In this document: in pieces, positions 45,190 through 56,000 of the stretch
Numbering within the stretch: the first letter of the stretch is position 1
How the letters are laid out: every line of letters starts with the position of its first letter
Source of the DNA: Agarivorans sp. Toyoura001
GTDB taxonomy: Bacteria; Pseudomonadota; Gammaproteobacteria; Enterobacterales; Celerinatantimonadaceae
Reading direction: 5' to 3'
Assembly (NCBI RefSeq): GCF_005405585.1
Contig: NZ_BJEQ01000007.1
Location: forward strand, 122,036 to 186,035
Length of the DNA: 64,000 nucleotides
Program-made: the position numbers and the translations under genes
Notes under the pieces: generated by a model
Told to the model about the DNA's origin: nothing
What the model saw: the letters and a program-made list of their open reading frames with translations, nothing else
Databases searched by the model: none

Positions 45190-45549
45190 AAAAAGTAGCG
45201 GTAATTAATCGTGAATTTAGAGTACACATTTTAACGATTTTTCACCAATGGTTTTAGCGTATTATTGGCCAATAATTATCAGTTAAAGCCGATGCTTATG
45301 CGAAAAAGTGTTGGGTATTTGAGACAAAAAATTTTGCTGTCAAGCTAGCATTACAGAAGTGGTAGTTGGAAATATGATATCTGTCAACTATTGCCTGTTT
45401 GCTTATTGTGTAAGTCATTGATGTTTGTCAAACTGTTCGGCTTATATATTGATTTTTTTATATATAATCTTACTGGTTTCTAAGTAGTTGCTATGCATCT
45501 TGCTTTTCGGAAGTTAAGTGAGATTATTCGCTGTTATGGATGATAAGCA
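45190..45549. other. 360-bp divergent intergenic region upstream of the minor pilin operon
   Basis: No gene seen. It contains a perfect 16-bp palindrome (45261-45276) and a TATAAT hexamer at 45463-45468 that could be the -10 of the pilin promoter, without a convincing -35. No sigma-54 GG-N10-GC match was found for the pilin side. Confidence 0.5.
45261..45276. promoter_or_regulatory. 16-bp perfect palindrome
   Basis: ATTATTGGCCAATAAT. It lies 72 bp upstream of the minus-strand gene and 270 bp upstream of the pilin operon. A dimeric regulator site is plausible; the protein is unknown. Confidence 0.4.
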
Positions 45550-46098
45550 ATGCTTGGTATACCCAAACAACGCTATACCGCTCGAGGTTTTACCTTAATC
45601 GAGTTAATGATTGCCGTTGCCATATTGGTAATTGTGATGGTGGTGGCCGTACCCTCCCTTCAAGGCTTTATGCAAGACAATAAGCAAAAAGTCACCCGTG
45701 ACTTGTTGGCTAACAGTCTAATGGTGGCTCAGCAAGAAGCTATTCGAAGTAACCTCTCAACTTATGTTTGCCCTACAACAAATGGCTCTTCATGCGAAAC
45801 TGCTTGGGGTGCAAATAAAGGCTGGTTAGTGTTTTTAGATGAGACTCGTTCCGGAAGTTTAGAGTCTAATGATACCATTATTGTCGCATATCCTAGCCCT
45901 AAATCTGCGGAGCTCAAGTACAGCCCGTCGGCCAGTGGCAGTACCAGTACCTTGGTCAGATTTTTTCCGACAGGCCATGCTTTAGCGGGCGAACTAACCG
46001 TTTGCGCCCCCTCAAATGATTATGACGACCAGCGTATCGCTGTGTCACGAATGGGGAGGATTGAATATGCTGCGCCATCAACAACATATTGCCCATAG
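45550..46098 (+). CDS. type IV pilus minor pilin FimT/FimU (GspH family)
   Basis: 182 residues. Type III prepilin signal: a basic leader ending RG, cleaved before FTLIELMIAVAILVIVMVVA, with Glu at +5. The C-terminal part (GWLVFLDE) is the GspH/FimT domain, with cysteines that may pair. It is the first gene of the minor pilin operon fimT-pilV-pilW-pilX-pilE-pilY1. Minor pilins prime pilus assembly and carry PilY1 to the tip. Overlaps pilV by 32 bp. Confidence 0.9.
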   Translation: MLGIPKQRYTARGFTLIELMIAVAILVIVMVVAVPSLQGFMQDNKQKVTRDLLANSLMVAQQEAIRSNLSTYVCPTTNGSSCETAWGANKGWLVFLDETRSGSLESNDTIIVAYPSPKSAELKYSPSASGSTSTLVRFFPTGHALAGELTVCAPSNDYDDQRIAVSRMGRIEYAAPSTTYCP

Positions 46099-46579
46099 AC
46101 AGCAAGGTTTTACTTTAATTGAGCTATTGATTGCGGTGGTTATCGTTGCCATTGGTTTGCTTGGTCACGCTGCTTTGCAAATTCAGTCTGTAAATACTGC
46201 ACATCAAGCTCGTTTTGCGCAAACAGCTAACGTTGCTATGTTGGATTTAGTGCAGCGTTTTAGCGCGATGCCAGAAGCTACTATTAATAATGAGTTCAAT
46301 TTTAGCAATTTGGCTGATGGCAGTGCGCCTGATGATATGGATTGTCTTACATCTGCTTGTTCTCGTTCAAATTTTGCTAAATATGAAATTCGAGAATGGT
46401 TCATGAGTCATAAAGTTTACATTCCCCAATTACGTTTCTCTGTTCAACACGTCAGTAATTTAGTCACTGTAAAAATGACCTGGGATGCAAATTTAAGTGG
46501 TGTAGGAGCCGAAGATTGTACAGCCGACGCTAGTGGTAACGCTCATCAATGCAGCGAGGTGGCGGTATGGGTAAGATAA
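46067..46579 (+). CDS. pilV: type IV pilus minor pilin PilV
   Basis: 170 residues from ATG 46067 with GGGGAGGA 6 bp upstream; an in-frame ATG at 46016 has no such site. The prepilin motif is QQG/FTLIELLIAVVIVAIGLL, with Glu at +5. The PilV family mark GLLGHAALQIQSVNTAHQA follows. Four cysteines occur in the C-terminal half. It overlaps the gene before by 32 bp and pilW by 13 bp. Confidence 0.9.
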   Translation: MLRHQQHIAHRQQGFTLIELLIAVVIVAIGLLGHAALQIQSVNTAHQARFAQTANVAMLDLVQRFSAMPEATINNEFNFSNLADGSAPDDMDCLTSACSRSNFAKYEIREWFMSHKVYIPQLRFSVQHVSNLVTVKMTWDANLSGVGAEDCTADASGNAHQCSEVAVWVR

Positions 46580-47343
46580 TACGAAAACAAGCCGGTTTTG
46601 GCTTAGTTGAGTTAATGATCGCTTTGATACTGTCTCTGATTGTCGTTGGCGGTTTGTACGCGGCACTAATTGGCGATCAAAAAAGCTATGAAGCCACTAG
46701 AGCTAGCCATCTTCTAGTGGGCAAAAATCGTATGAGCATACAAACACTGCGCCTTTACTTACAGCAGGCAGGTTTTCGAGACTATAACCAACTCTACCAG
46801 AATACCTTACTACCTTTGGTGCCTAATACTGACGCTTTTGGGTTTACCTGGGAAGAAGGTCAAATGGTTCAAGGGATCGATAATCGGGGTACTTTCACCG
46901 ACGCTAAGGCTGGTACTGATGTCGTCGGTATTCGCTTTTATGGCGCGGCTGCACCCAATGCAAGTATCTATAAATGCGACGGCGAAGTATTGGCTGCCGA
47001 TACAGTTACAACCATTATTTTCTACATTTCTACAAGTAACCAACTGATGTGTCGTGACAGCAGTGGCAACACTATATTTGATGAAGATATGGATAATCTA
47101 CAACTGCTTTACGGCAGTGTTGATGACACTACGTTCAAATATTATAAAGCCAATGAAGTACCTGATTGGAATCTGGTTAACCGTGTAAAAGTAGGCTTAT
47201 TGGTCTCGCAAGAAGTTTCTATGGGGAACTTAAGCAATACAAAGAGCTATAACGTACTTGATCAAACGATAGCCGCTGCGAATGACAAGCGGCTTCGTCA
47301 AGTGGTGAACGAAACCATCTTATTACTCAATCAAGGAAGCTAG
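46567..47343 (+). CDS. pilW: type IV pilus minor pilin PilW
   Basis: 258 residues from ATG 46567, which lies inside pilV and has GAGG upstream. Prepilin motif QAG/FGLVELMIALILSLIVVG, with Glu at +5. The typical LRLYLQQAGFRDYNQ stretch follows near 62-76. PilW-type subunits form the pilus-tip complex with PilV and PilX. It ends 2 bp before pilX. Confidence 0.9.
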   Translation: MGKIIRKQAGFGLVELMIALILSLIVVGGLYAALIGDQKSYEATRASHLLVGKNRMSIQTLRLYLQQAGFRDYNQLYQNTLLPLVPNTDAFGFTWEEGQMVQGIDNRGTFTDAKAGTDVVGIRFYGAAAPNASIYKCDGEVLAADTVTTIIFYISTSNQLMCRDSSGNTIFDEDMDNLQLLYGSVDDTTFKYYKANEVPDWNLVNRVKVGLLVSQEVSMGNLSNTKSYNVLDQTIAAANDKRLRQVVNETILLLNQGS

Positions 47344-47345
47344 AA

Positions 47346-47885
47346 ATGCCTACCAATATTCCGCAGCGTGGAATGGCGCTGATTATGTCCTTGGTGATGG
47401 TGGTTATCATCGCAATGATCGGTATTGCTATTGCTCAGCAGGTGTCCAGTGGGCGAAAAAGTTCTGCCGTTCACCAAGATCATTCAATGAGTTTTTCGCG
47501 TGCAACCTCTGGTATTCATGAGGCGGAGTTCGTTGTTCGCCAGCAGGCGTACCACGAAGATGCTCTATTGAATCCAGATACAGCAAACAATTTGGTTACT
47601 CCTGCTTTTACTCATACTCAAGGTGGTGTAGTGGTTAGTAATGACGAATGGTGGCAAGACAAAGATAATTGGGTTGTTGGTAATAAAATGACATCAGTAA
47701 CTGATTCTGCAGGGAGTTCTCTTGCTGGAGAACCTCGTTATATCATTGAGGATGGTGGTGTCGATTCTGGCTTAGTTCTTGGGGTAAACGTACCTAAACG
47801 TCGTTTCTTAAGAATTACCTCGAAAGCAGAAGGTACTGGTGGAGCAGTAACTTATTTACAATCTTATGTAGCGTTCATGGAGTAA
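47346..47885 (+). CDS. pilX: type IV pilus minor pilin PilX
   Basis: 179 residues. N-terminal QRG/MALIMSLVMVVIIAMIGI has the prepilin glycine but Met instead of Glu at +5. Lack of Glu5 is known for PilX/GspK, the outermost tip subunit. The SFSRATSGIHEAEFVVRQ stretch is typical of PilX. It sits between pilW and the PilE-like gene. Confidence 0.88.
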   Translation: MPTNIPQRGMALIMSLVMVVIIAMIGIAIAQQVSSGRKSSAVHQDHSMSFSRATSGIHEAEFVVRQQAYHEDALLNPDTANNLVTPAFTHTQGGVVVSNDEWWQDKDNWVVGNKMTSVTDSAGSSLAGEPRYIIEDGGVDSGLVLGVNVPKRRFLRITSKAEGTGGAVTYLQSYVAFME

Positions 47886-47889
47886 TAGA

Positions 47890-48288
47890 GTGAAACAAGT
47901 AAAAGGATTTACGTTACTAGAGGTGATGATAACAGTCGCCATCGTAGCCATACTAGCGGGTATTGCCTACCCGAGTTATTTAAGCCATGTGCAAAGCACC
48001 AAGCGCGAAGAAGGTAAACGAACTTTAGTCGAAGCCGCTCAGCATATGGAAAGTTACTATGCGATGCACCTTAATTATAGCGGTGCAGTAAGCTCAACAT
48101 CCTTAAGTATCTATACGCCAAGTAGCGATTTTAGCGAAATTTATACTTTAACTGCAGTGGCTAATTCTACTGGTACTTCTTATACGCTAACGGCTACCCC
48201 TAAAGGTCCTCAAAGTGGGGACTCTTGCGGTGCGCTCACTATATCTAGTACTGGTAGCACTACAGCTGCAACTGGAGGGTGTTGGTAA
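47890..48288 (+). CDS. pilE: type IV pilus minor pilin PilE-like
   Basis: 132 residues with GTG start. Leader of six residues, then G/FTLLEVMITVAIVAILAGIA, with Glu at +5. YPSYLSHVQSTKREEGKRTL is typical of the PilE minor pilin family, and a C-terminal disulphide loop (SCGALTI ... GGCW) is visible. The stop overlaps the pilY1 start as TAATG. In Pseudomonas pilE follows pilY1; here it precedes it. Confidence 0.9.
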   Translation: MKQVKGFTLLEVMITVAIVAILAGIAYPSYLSHVQSTKREEGKRTLVEAAQHMESYYAMHLNYSGAVSSTSLSIYTPSSDFSEIYTLTAVANSTGTSYTLTATPKGPQSGDSCGALTISSTGSTTAATGGCW

Positions 48289-51200
48289 TGAAATTTTTAT
48301 TAAAAACAACCATTAGTTCATTAGCCTTTAGCTCAGTGTCTTTGCTTTCACAAGCGGCCAATTTAGATTTAGCTGATGCGCCTTTATATACTGCAAGCTC
48401 CCCACCTCCACTGGTAATGTTAGTAATGGGGCGAGACCATACACTTTATTACGAAGCTTATAATGATGCCTCGGACTTAGATGGTGACGGTGAACTTGAT
48501 ATTCGTTACTCGCCTAACAAGATTAACTATGCGGGTTACTTCGATAGTAATCGCTGCTACTCCTACGCATCGGGCAAGTTCTCCCCCGAACAATCTGTTG
48601 TTCATTCTGGTATTGCTCAATCAGATAGCGATACAACTAATTACAAAACCTGTGCTCAATCTGGTGTTGGCTCTTGGAGTGGTGACTTTTTAAACTATCT
48701 GACTATGTCGCGTATGGATGTTTTAAGAAAAGTTTTGTATGGCGGCTATCGCTCAACCGATACCGCCGCTAGCGGAACTGAAAATAGTCAAACGGTGTTA
48801 GAGAGAGTGTTCATCCCTCAAGATGCTCACAGTTGGGGAAAGATGTATACCTCAGTTGCGGTTGATAAATACAACATTAGAATGTATTCACCATTCTCTT
48901 TACCTAGTGATGGTACTAAACACTTTTTTGGAACCGCATCTTTTGCCGATGGAGGAACTCCTCAGTTAAGAGTGCGACAAGAGGTGGCTCCTAGCGCAAC
49001 TAGCCCTAAAGAACCGACAGGTAACATTTGGGAGTGGGCGAGTACTGAACGCCCAGTATTAAGCAGCAGTGGTCGAACTATTCACAACACTTTTAATGTT
49101 AGAGTTGAGGTGTGTGTGGCAGATAGCTTGGAAGACAATTGTAAGGAATACTCAGAAGGTAATTATAAACCTACCGGTGTACTTCACGATTACGGCGAGA
49201 ATGGCAGTATCGAATTTGGTCTAATCACCGGAAGTTACGATAAAAACTTATCTGGTGGTGTGCTCCGTAAAGCTGTTGGAGATTTTTCGACTGAAGTTGA
49301 TCCAAGTTCTGGAGTATTTGATAGCGCAGTTAATGGCATTGTGAGTACGATCAACAAGCTCAAGATTTACGGCTATAACTATAGTTCGGAAGAGTATGGT
49401 TGTGGTTGGGTAGCAACTAGAGCAATTGCCAATGGGGAGTGTACATCCTGGGGTAACCCAATCGGTGAAATGCTTTATGAAAGTGTTCGTTATTTTCATG
49501 GTGAAAATAGTGCTAGCTCTAGTTACTCTGCAGGGAGTGGAACTATCGATGCATCTTTAGGCCTGCCGTATGCAACTTGGGATGATCCTTACGAAAATTG
49601 GGCTGATCCCGCCATAGCGAAGCGCTCTTATTGTGCGGCGCCTTATAATTTAGTTATTAGTGATATAAACCCTTCTTATGACTCTGATGAGCTTCCTGGA
49701 GCTCTGAATGATTTCATTAAACTTGATGCTTCAGGTAACTCTTTACCTTACCAGGGTAGCGAACTTACTGATTTCGATATAACCGATTTGCTCGATACTA
49801 TTTCTACAAAAGAAGGTATTTCTGGTAGTTATTTTGTAGGTGAGTCAGTCGGAGATATCTCAGATACTAAGAGTGCCCCTACGGCCAAAACAGTTAGCTC
49901 GTTGTCTGCTATTCGAGGTTTGTCACCCGCTGAACCCACTAAAGAGGGGAGCTATTCCGTAGCCGGGGTGGCTTATTATGGGCATAAAACTGACTTATTT
50001 CCTACTAAAGAAGGTAAGCAGAATATTAATACTATGGTTGTAGCAATTTCCTCTCCATTACCAGAAGTGGAAGTTGAGGTTGGTGACGATGTTATTAAAA
50101 TAGTACCTTTCGCTAAGTCTGTAGGTGGATACAGTATTAATCGCGCTCAAGGTGAGTTTCAGCCAACAAACACAATTGTTGACTATTATGTGGAAGAGTT
50201 TTCTAGTACTAAAGGGATATTTAGGATTAACTTCGAAGATGTAGAGCAGGGGGCTGATCATGATATGGACATGATTGTTCAATATACCTATGAAGTTAAA
50301 GATCTTTGCCCAAATGTGGATGACGATGAAGACGATTGCACCAAAACTCCTGGGGTAAAACTCACCTTAGACTCATTGTATGCTGCTGGCAGTATTGACC
50401 AGCACGCTGGGTACGTTATCTCTGGTACTGAAAAGGATGGTATTTACTTAGATGTTAAAGATATCGGTGGCAGCAAAGTTAACTACTATCTAGATACACC
50501 AGAGCAGTCAGATTCAGCCTTTCCACTTAATTCCAGAAATCGAACACTAAATGCAAATGTAGATGACCTAGAGTTAACTCGGACTAGGCATTTCTTTCCT
50601 AATAGCTCGTCGGCTAATCTATTGCCTTCCCCTTTATGGTATGCCGCAAAATGGGGGGGCTTTGAAGAAGCAGAAGACAACACTAACCATTTCCCCGACG
50701 CTGGTGAGTGGGACAAAAATAACTCTGGGGAACCGGATTCATATTTTCCTGTAACGAATGCTGGAGAGTTAGAGGCTCAAATTGGCAAAGCTTTGGAAAG
50801 TACATTTGGAGATGACCAATCATCTACTTCACCTGTGTTTAACAATACTTTTCTTAATAGTGGGGCATTTTTGTATCAAACTCGCTTTGAAGGTGATACT
50901 TGGAGTGGGAACGTATTAGCATACTCCAGTAATGGTGGCAGCTTTAGTGATACCCCTACCTGGCAAGCTGCAGAAGAAATAGATGCTGTAACCCCCTCCA
51001 GCAGAACTATTTACACTAGAAACAGCTTTAGCAACGAAGTTGTTGATTTTGTGGTCCCCTCTGACTTGTTAGGTGCTGATGATGGTTTAAGTGTTACTCA
51101 AATCGAAGCATTGCTAAGCGGGCTGAATGGTACAGACGCCGAAAAGTTAGCTTACTTAACTGCAGTAATTAACTATTTACGCGGAGAGCGAACCTATGAA

Positions 51201-52760
51201 GCCGCTGATTTAGCTTATAGTATGCGTGAACGCGAATCGGCTTTGGGCGATATAGTTAACTCGACTCCCTATTATGTAGACGAAGTTAATGGGCACAGTG
51301 TAGATAAACCAGTGTTAGTTTTCGGTGCAAACGATGGGATGGTGCATGTTATAGATGTTGCTAACGGCGAAGAGATCATGGCTTATATACCGAGTCAGGT
51401 TTATTCACATTTAAATAGCCTAACTAAGAGTAGTTATTCCCATAAGTACTTCGTAGATGGGGAAATCGCTGGATATACAGATGATAGTGATAAAACCATT
51501 GTTGTAGGCACCTTGGGTACTGGCTTTAAAGGGTTATATGCTATTGATGTTAGCGATATGAGAAGTGCTAACAAAAACAAAATTAAGTGGGAAATTGATA
51601 GTTCTGATACTGGTTATAGCGGATTAGGCTTTACTCGGGAAAAGCCTACGATAGCTAAGCTTAAAAATGGAGACGTTGGGGTTATCTTCTCTAATGGGTA
51701 TAATTCATCTGAAGATGCTGGAACAATATATATAGCCAACCTCGACGATGGGAGCTTAATTAAATCATTAACTGTAGGTACTGTGGTTGATCCTACCGGT
51801 CTAAACAGACCTAATGCGCTTGCCAGCCCTGCGGTGGTAGACTTAAATGGTGATGGTATTGCCGACCGTATTTATGCCGGTGATTTGTACGGAAATATGT
51901 GGGTTTTCAATATTTCAGATTCCAACGTAGGAAACTGGAAGATTGCTAATGAAGATGATAAACCTTTATTTACAGCCGTTAGCTTAGATAAATCGGGTTC
52001 TCCGGCTACATATATTTCCCAAGCTATTACAACGCGCCCTTCGGTTGGAGTTCACCCTTATGGGATTGGACAAGGAGTTTTAGTCGCTTTTGGAACAGGT
52101 AAATATATTGAGAAAGATGACAACAATTATTTAGCTGAGCCTACCCAGTCAATTTATGCAATTTGGGATAAATTGGATGAAAGTTACTACACGACAAGCA
52201 GAACTCAGGTCGATAGTGAGCAGGTATATAGCAATCTACTACGTCAGTCTATTATTGAGGAAGACGCAAGAAACAGAAAAGTATCAAGTTACCCAATAGA
52301 TTGGGGGGTACATAAAGGGTGGTACTTGGATTTAGTCAATACTCAAGATGACAATACAACTAATTATGGCGAGAGGCAGGTAACAAATAGTTTATTGTTG
52401 GCAAATAAGTTGAGCTTTACGACACTTCTCCCCAATGAAGATGCTTGTACGCCGGGAGGAAGTGGTTGGTACATGGAAATGAACCTACATTCTGGAGTAA
52501 CGTGGAATTCAGGAAATGAAGATTTCACTGATCCAGATGATGATACCAATACGATTGATGATGAAAGCTCTCATCAAAAAGTAGATGGCATTCCATCATC
52601 ACCATCAGTGATTATTGACCCTAATTTGACTAATGAAGGTGTGGTCGGTGAAGACGGTATTATCCAGAAAAACTGTATTACCTTAAGTAATGGCTCTATG
52701 TTTTGCTATGACGACTACCAATCCCCAACGGGTCGTTTAAGCTTAAGAACCTTACACTAA
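48288..52760 (+). CDS. pilY1: type IV pilus tip adhesin PilY1 (first copy)
   Basis: 1490 residues from ATG 48288 (GGAGGG 8 bp upstream, TAATG overlap with pilE); an in-frame GTG at 48279 is less likely. Signal peptide ends near 23 (LLSQA). The N-terminal region has no MIDAS motif but has a calcium-type loop DLDGDGELD at 63-71. The C-terminal beta-propeller carries VFGANDGMVHVIDVANGEE, GTGFKGLYAIDVS and the loop DLNGDGIAD at 1185-1193. PilY1 caps the pilus and regulates extension and adhesion. The sequence looks more AT-rich than the second copy. Confidence 0.93.
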   Translation: MKFLLKTTISSLAFSSVSLLSQAANLDLADAPLYTASSPPPLVMLVMGRDHTLYYEAYNDASDLDGDGELDIRYSPNKINYAGYFDSNRCYSYASGKFSPEQSVVHSGIAQSDSDTTNYKTCAQSGVGSWSGDFLNYLTMSRMDVLRKVLYGGYRSTDTAASGTENSQTVLERVFIPQDAHSWGKMYTSVAVDKYNIRMYSPFSLPSDGTKHFFGTASFADGGTPQLRVRQEVAPSATSPKEPTGNIWEWASTERPVLSSSGRTIHNTFNVRVEVCVADSLEDNCKEYSEGNYKPTGVLHDYGENGSIEFGLITGSYDKNLSGGVLRKAVGDFSTEVDPSSGVFDSAVNGIVSTINKLKIYGYNYSSEEYGCGWVATRAIANGECTSWGNPIGEMLYESVRYFHGENSASSSYSAGSGTIDASLGLPYATWDDPYENWADPAIAKRSYCAAPYNLVISDINPSYDSDELPGALNDFIKLDASGNSLPYQGSELTDFDITDLLDTISTKEGISGSYFVGESVGDISDTKSAPTAKTVSSLSAIRGLSPAEPTKEGSYSVAGVAYYGHKTDLFPTKEGKQNINTMVVAISSPLPEVEVEVGDDVIKIVPFAKSVGGYSINRAQGEFQPTNTIVDYYVEEFSSTKGIFRINFEDVEQGADHDMDMIVQYTYEVKDLCPNVDDDEDDCTKTPGVKLTLDSLYAAGSIDQHAGYVISGTEKDGIYLDVKDIGGSKVNYYLDTPEQSDSAFPLNSRNRTLNANVDDLELTRTRHFFPNSSSANLLPSPLWYAAKWGGFEEAEDNTNHFPDAGEWDKNNSGEPDSYFPVTNAGELEAQIGKALESTFGDDQSSTSPVFNNTFLNSGAFLYQTRFEGDTWSGNVLAYSSNGGSFSDTPTWQAAEEIDAVTPSSRTIYTRNSFSNEVVDFVVPSDLLGADDGLSVTQIEALLSGLNGTDAEKLAYLTAVINYLRGERTYEAADLAYSMRERESALGDIVNSTPYYVDEVNGHSVDKPVLVFGANDGMVHVIDVANGEEIMAYIPSQVYSHLNSLTKSSYSHKYFVDGEIAGYTDDSDKTIVVGTLGTGFKGLYAIDVSDMRSANKNKIKWEIDSSDTGYSGLGFTREKPTIAKLKNGDVGVIFSNGYNSSEDAGTIYIANLDDGSLIKSLTVGTVVDPTGLNRPNALASPAVVDLNGDGIADRIYAGDLYGNMWVFNISDSNVGNWKIANEDDKPLFTAVSLDKSGSPATYISQAITTRPSVGVHPYGIGQGVLVAFGTGKYIEKDDNNYLAEPTQSIYAIWDKLDESYYTTSRTQVDSEQVYSNLLRQSIIEEDARNRKVSSYPIDWGVHKGWYLDLVNTQDDNTTNYGERQVTNSLLLANKLSFTTLLPNEDACTPGGSGWYMEMNLHSGVTWNSGNEDFTDPDDDTNTIDDESSHQKVDGIPSSPSVIIDPNLTNEGVVGEDGIIQKNCITLSNGSMFCYDDYQSPTGRLSLRTLH

Positions 52761-52783
52761 ACGTAAGATGATAGATGATGAAT

Positions 52784-52809
52784 GGGAGCTGCTTGCAGCT
52801 CCCTTTTTT
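52784..52809 (+). terminator. intrinsic terminator after first pilY1
   Basis: GGGAGCTG-CTTG-CAGCTCCC followed by TTTTTT, 24 bp after the stop. It separates the two pilY1 genes into distinct transcription units. Confidence 0.92.
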
Positions 52810-52977
52810 GTTTATGGTCAGCCTCTCTTTGCTGGTTTATTATTTTTATATGTGGTGTATTTCTTTTGGTGAGATATTTATTTAAATATATGTTTTTAAT
52901 AGATATTACTAAAATAAATTGTCTAAGACTTCACTGAAATTTCATCCTTTTCAGCTTAAAATTCCAACAGGTTTTCT

Positions 52978-53049
52978 ATGGTCGTTTATTACTTTTTCAA
53001 AGGGTTTGAAAAAGACTGGCGAGCTATGTTGTTGGAAGCGAAGCGTTAA
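52978..53049 (+). CDS. 23-codon leader ORF coupled to second pilY1
   Basis: ATG at 52978 (CAGG 9 bp upstream) opens a 23-codon frame reading MVVYYFFKGFEKDWRAM then LLEAKR; its TAA overlaps the pilY1 ATG as TAATG. The ribosome site of pilY1 (GGAAG) lies inside this ORF, so translation is likely coupled. It may be a leader peptide, or the stump of a gene that formerly preceded pilY1 as pilE does for the first copy. Expression is unproven. Confidence 0.45.
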   Translation: MVVYYFFKGFEKDWRAMLLEAKR

Positions 53050-56000
53050 TGAAATTCTCTGTGTTTATACATCAAATGCGATGGCGTTTATTATCTAAAA
53101 CCGATAGTGATATAAAACGCCGTTTACTTAGTTTTAGTTTTATTAGCTGTTGCGTTGCCCCTGCCTTATCAGCGGCAAACCTTAACTTAGCCGATAGCCC
53201 TTTATATGTGGCTACCACGCCAGCACCAATGGTGATGTTGGTGATGGGGCGGGATCATACGCTTTATTATGAAGCTTATAATGACGCTACCGACTTAACC
53301 GGTAACGATGATTTAGACATTAACTATAATCCTCTTGCTGTTGATTATGCTGGCTACTTTAACAGCCAACGCTGTTATACCTACAATACTGCGCAAAAAC
53401 GCTTTTCACCGGGCGTGGGCGCAAAAGCGACTACCAAAACGTGTAGCGGTTCTGGTGAATGGAGTGGAGATTTCCTTAACTACTTAACCATGTCGCGCAT
53501 GGATGTTTTACGCACGGTGTTATACGGCGGCTATCGCACAGTGGATAGCGAAGGCTTAACGGTACTTGAGCGAGTTTTCATTCCTCAAGACGCTCACTCT
53601 TGGGGGAAGAGTTATACCTCTGAGGCTGTAAACGGTTATCGTATCGATAGCTACACCCCTTTGTCTCAACCAAATTCAAATAGAAAACACTTTTTTGGTA
53701 GCGCTTCTTGGTCTGATGGCGGTGCACCAGAGCTCCGCATTAAAAAGAATATGAACAAAGAGATTTGGGAGTGGGCCACAACCGAGCGTCCGGTATTAGC
53801 TGGTAATGTTAGCGAGTCTTATGAGATCCGTGTTGAAGTATGTGTGAAAGACAAGCTCGAGGCTAACTGTAAGGAATACCCCAATAAGCAATTTAAACCT
53901 ACCGGTCTGCTACATGATTACGGCGAAGATGGCAGCATAGAGTTTGGCTTACTCACAGGCAGTTATGATAAAAACCTCTCCGGTGGCGTGTTGCGCAAAG
54001 CGGTGTCTCATTTTGGCGATGAGATTATTACCAACAGCGGTCAGTTTAAAACTAACACTGACGGTATTGTTAGCACCATTAATAAGCTGCGGATTTATGG
54101 GTTTAAATATGGCAGCTATGAGTATGGCTGCGGTTGGATCACAGACCGAGCTATTCGCAATGGCGAATGTACCTCTTGGGGCAACCCCATTGGTGAAATG
54201 CTTTATGAGAGTTTGCGGTATTTTCATGGGGAAGGCTCAGCCAGCGGCTCATATTCAAGTGGTAAAGGCACGATAGATGGTTATTTAGGCTTACCTTTTG
54301 CTACCTGGGATGACCCTTACGAAAATCGGGATTACTGCGCTGCTCCGTTTAATTTGGTGATTAGTGATATTAGCCCTTCTTACGATTCAGACGAATTACC
54401 GAACGCACATCCGAGTTTTGCGAGTAGCTATTCGGGGTCCACGCTAGATGGTTTTCACTTAAAGAACTTACTCGATAATATTTCTACTCACGAGAACATT
54501 AAAGGAGATTACTTTATTGGTGAATCGGTCGGTGATAACTCTGGCACAACGAGTGCGCCAACCGCAAAAACGGTGACTAGCTTATCGGAAATTCGTGGTT
54601 TGTCTCCACAGGAGCCGACTAAAGAAGGTAGTTATTCCGTCGCCGCAGTAGCGCATTATGGGCATAAAACAGATATGTTCCCAACGAAACCCGGTAAGCA
54701 AAACATCCAAACTACCGTAGTGGCTGTATCTTCCCCTTTGCCTGAGGTTGAAGTAGAGGTTGCGGGTGAAAAAATCATTATTGTGCCCTTTGCTAAATCA
54801 GTAGGCGGCTGTGTGGGTGGAAAATGTATTAGCACCAAAAAAGGCGATTTTCAGCCTACCAATACCATTGTGGATTATTACGTAGAAGAGTTCTCACCAA
54901 CGAAAGGCACCTTTAGGATCAATTTTGAGGATGTTGAGCAAGGTGCCGACCATGAAATGGACATGATCGTTAAGTATCACTATGAAGTGAAAGAGCTTTG
55001 CAACAGTGCTTATGACAACGAAGCTACCTGTACAAAGCGCAAAGGTGTGCAGTTAACCTTAGACTCGCTGTATGCCGCGGGCAGTATCGATCAACATGCT
55101 GGATACGTTATCTCGGGTACTGATAAAGACGGTATCTACCTCGACGTGAAAGACAAAAGTGGTAGCAAACGTGAGTACTATTTAGATACGCCTTTAGAAA
55201 ACGAAGCGGCATTTCCATATAACTCGCGCGAAGTGAGCAATAACGCCAATGATTTACCGCTCATCCGTAAGCGAAACTTCTTCCCTAGCTCTGATTCTGC
55301 TGCCGCCACCCTACTACCATCGCCACTGTGGTACGCGGCGAAGTGGGGGGGCTTCACCGATACCAACAATAACGGTATACCTGATGACGGTGAATGGGAT
55401 GAAGAAGTACCCGGCTCACCAGATAACTACTTTCCTGTGACAAATGCGGGTCAATTGGGAGCTCAAATTGGTAAAGCTTTAGAGAAAATCGCCAGTGGCA
55501 GTCAATCAGCGAGTCCACCGGTATTTAACAATAACTTTTTAACCAGTAGCTCGTTTCTATATCAATCTGCTTTTGATGGGGAATACTGGAGTGGTGATGT
55601 GAAAGCTTATAAAGCTGCCAGTGGCGGCGGCTTTAGCTCAACTGAAACGTGGAGCGCGGCTAAAGAATTAGACGCTATGTTGCCAGAAAATAGAACGATT
55701 TTTACGCGCAACCCAGAATCGAATCGAATCGTAGACTTTGTTGCGCCAAATAACTTGGGTGGTGACAGCGATGGCTTAAGCCTGGCGCAAATCAATAGTT
55801 TACTTGGTGGGCAAAACGGCTCTGAAGCTACCAAGGTTGCTTATCTGGAGGCCGTGGTTAATTACCTTCGCGGTGATCGAACCTATGAGCAAAGTGACTT
55901 AGCCTACGCCATGCGTAAACGCTCTACCGCGCTGGGCGATGTGATCAACTCCATTCCCTATTACGTTGATGTGGCAACAGGTCATAAGGTGAATAAACCA

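Noticed and set aside
47346..47885. PilX as a defective pilin because Glu5 is absent
   Set aside because: Absence of Glu5 is a normal property of PilX/GspK-type tip pilins.
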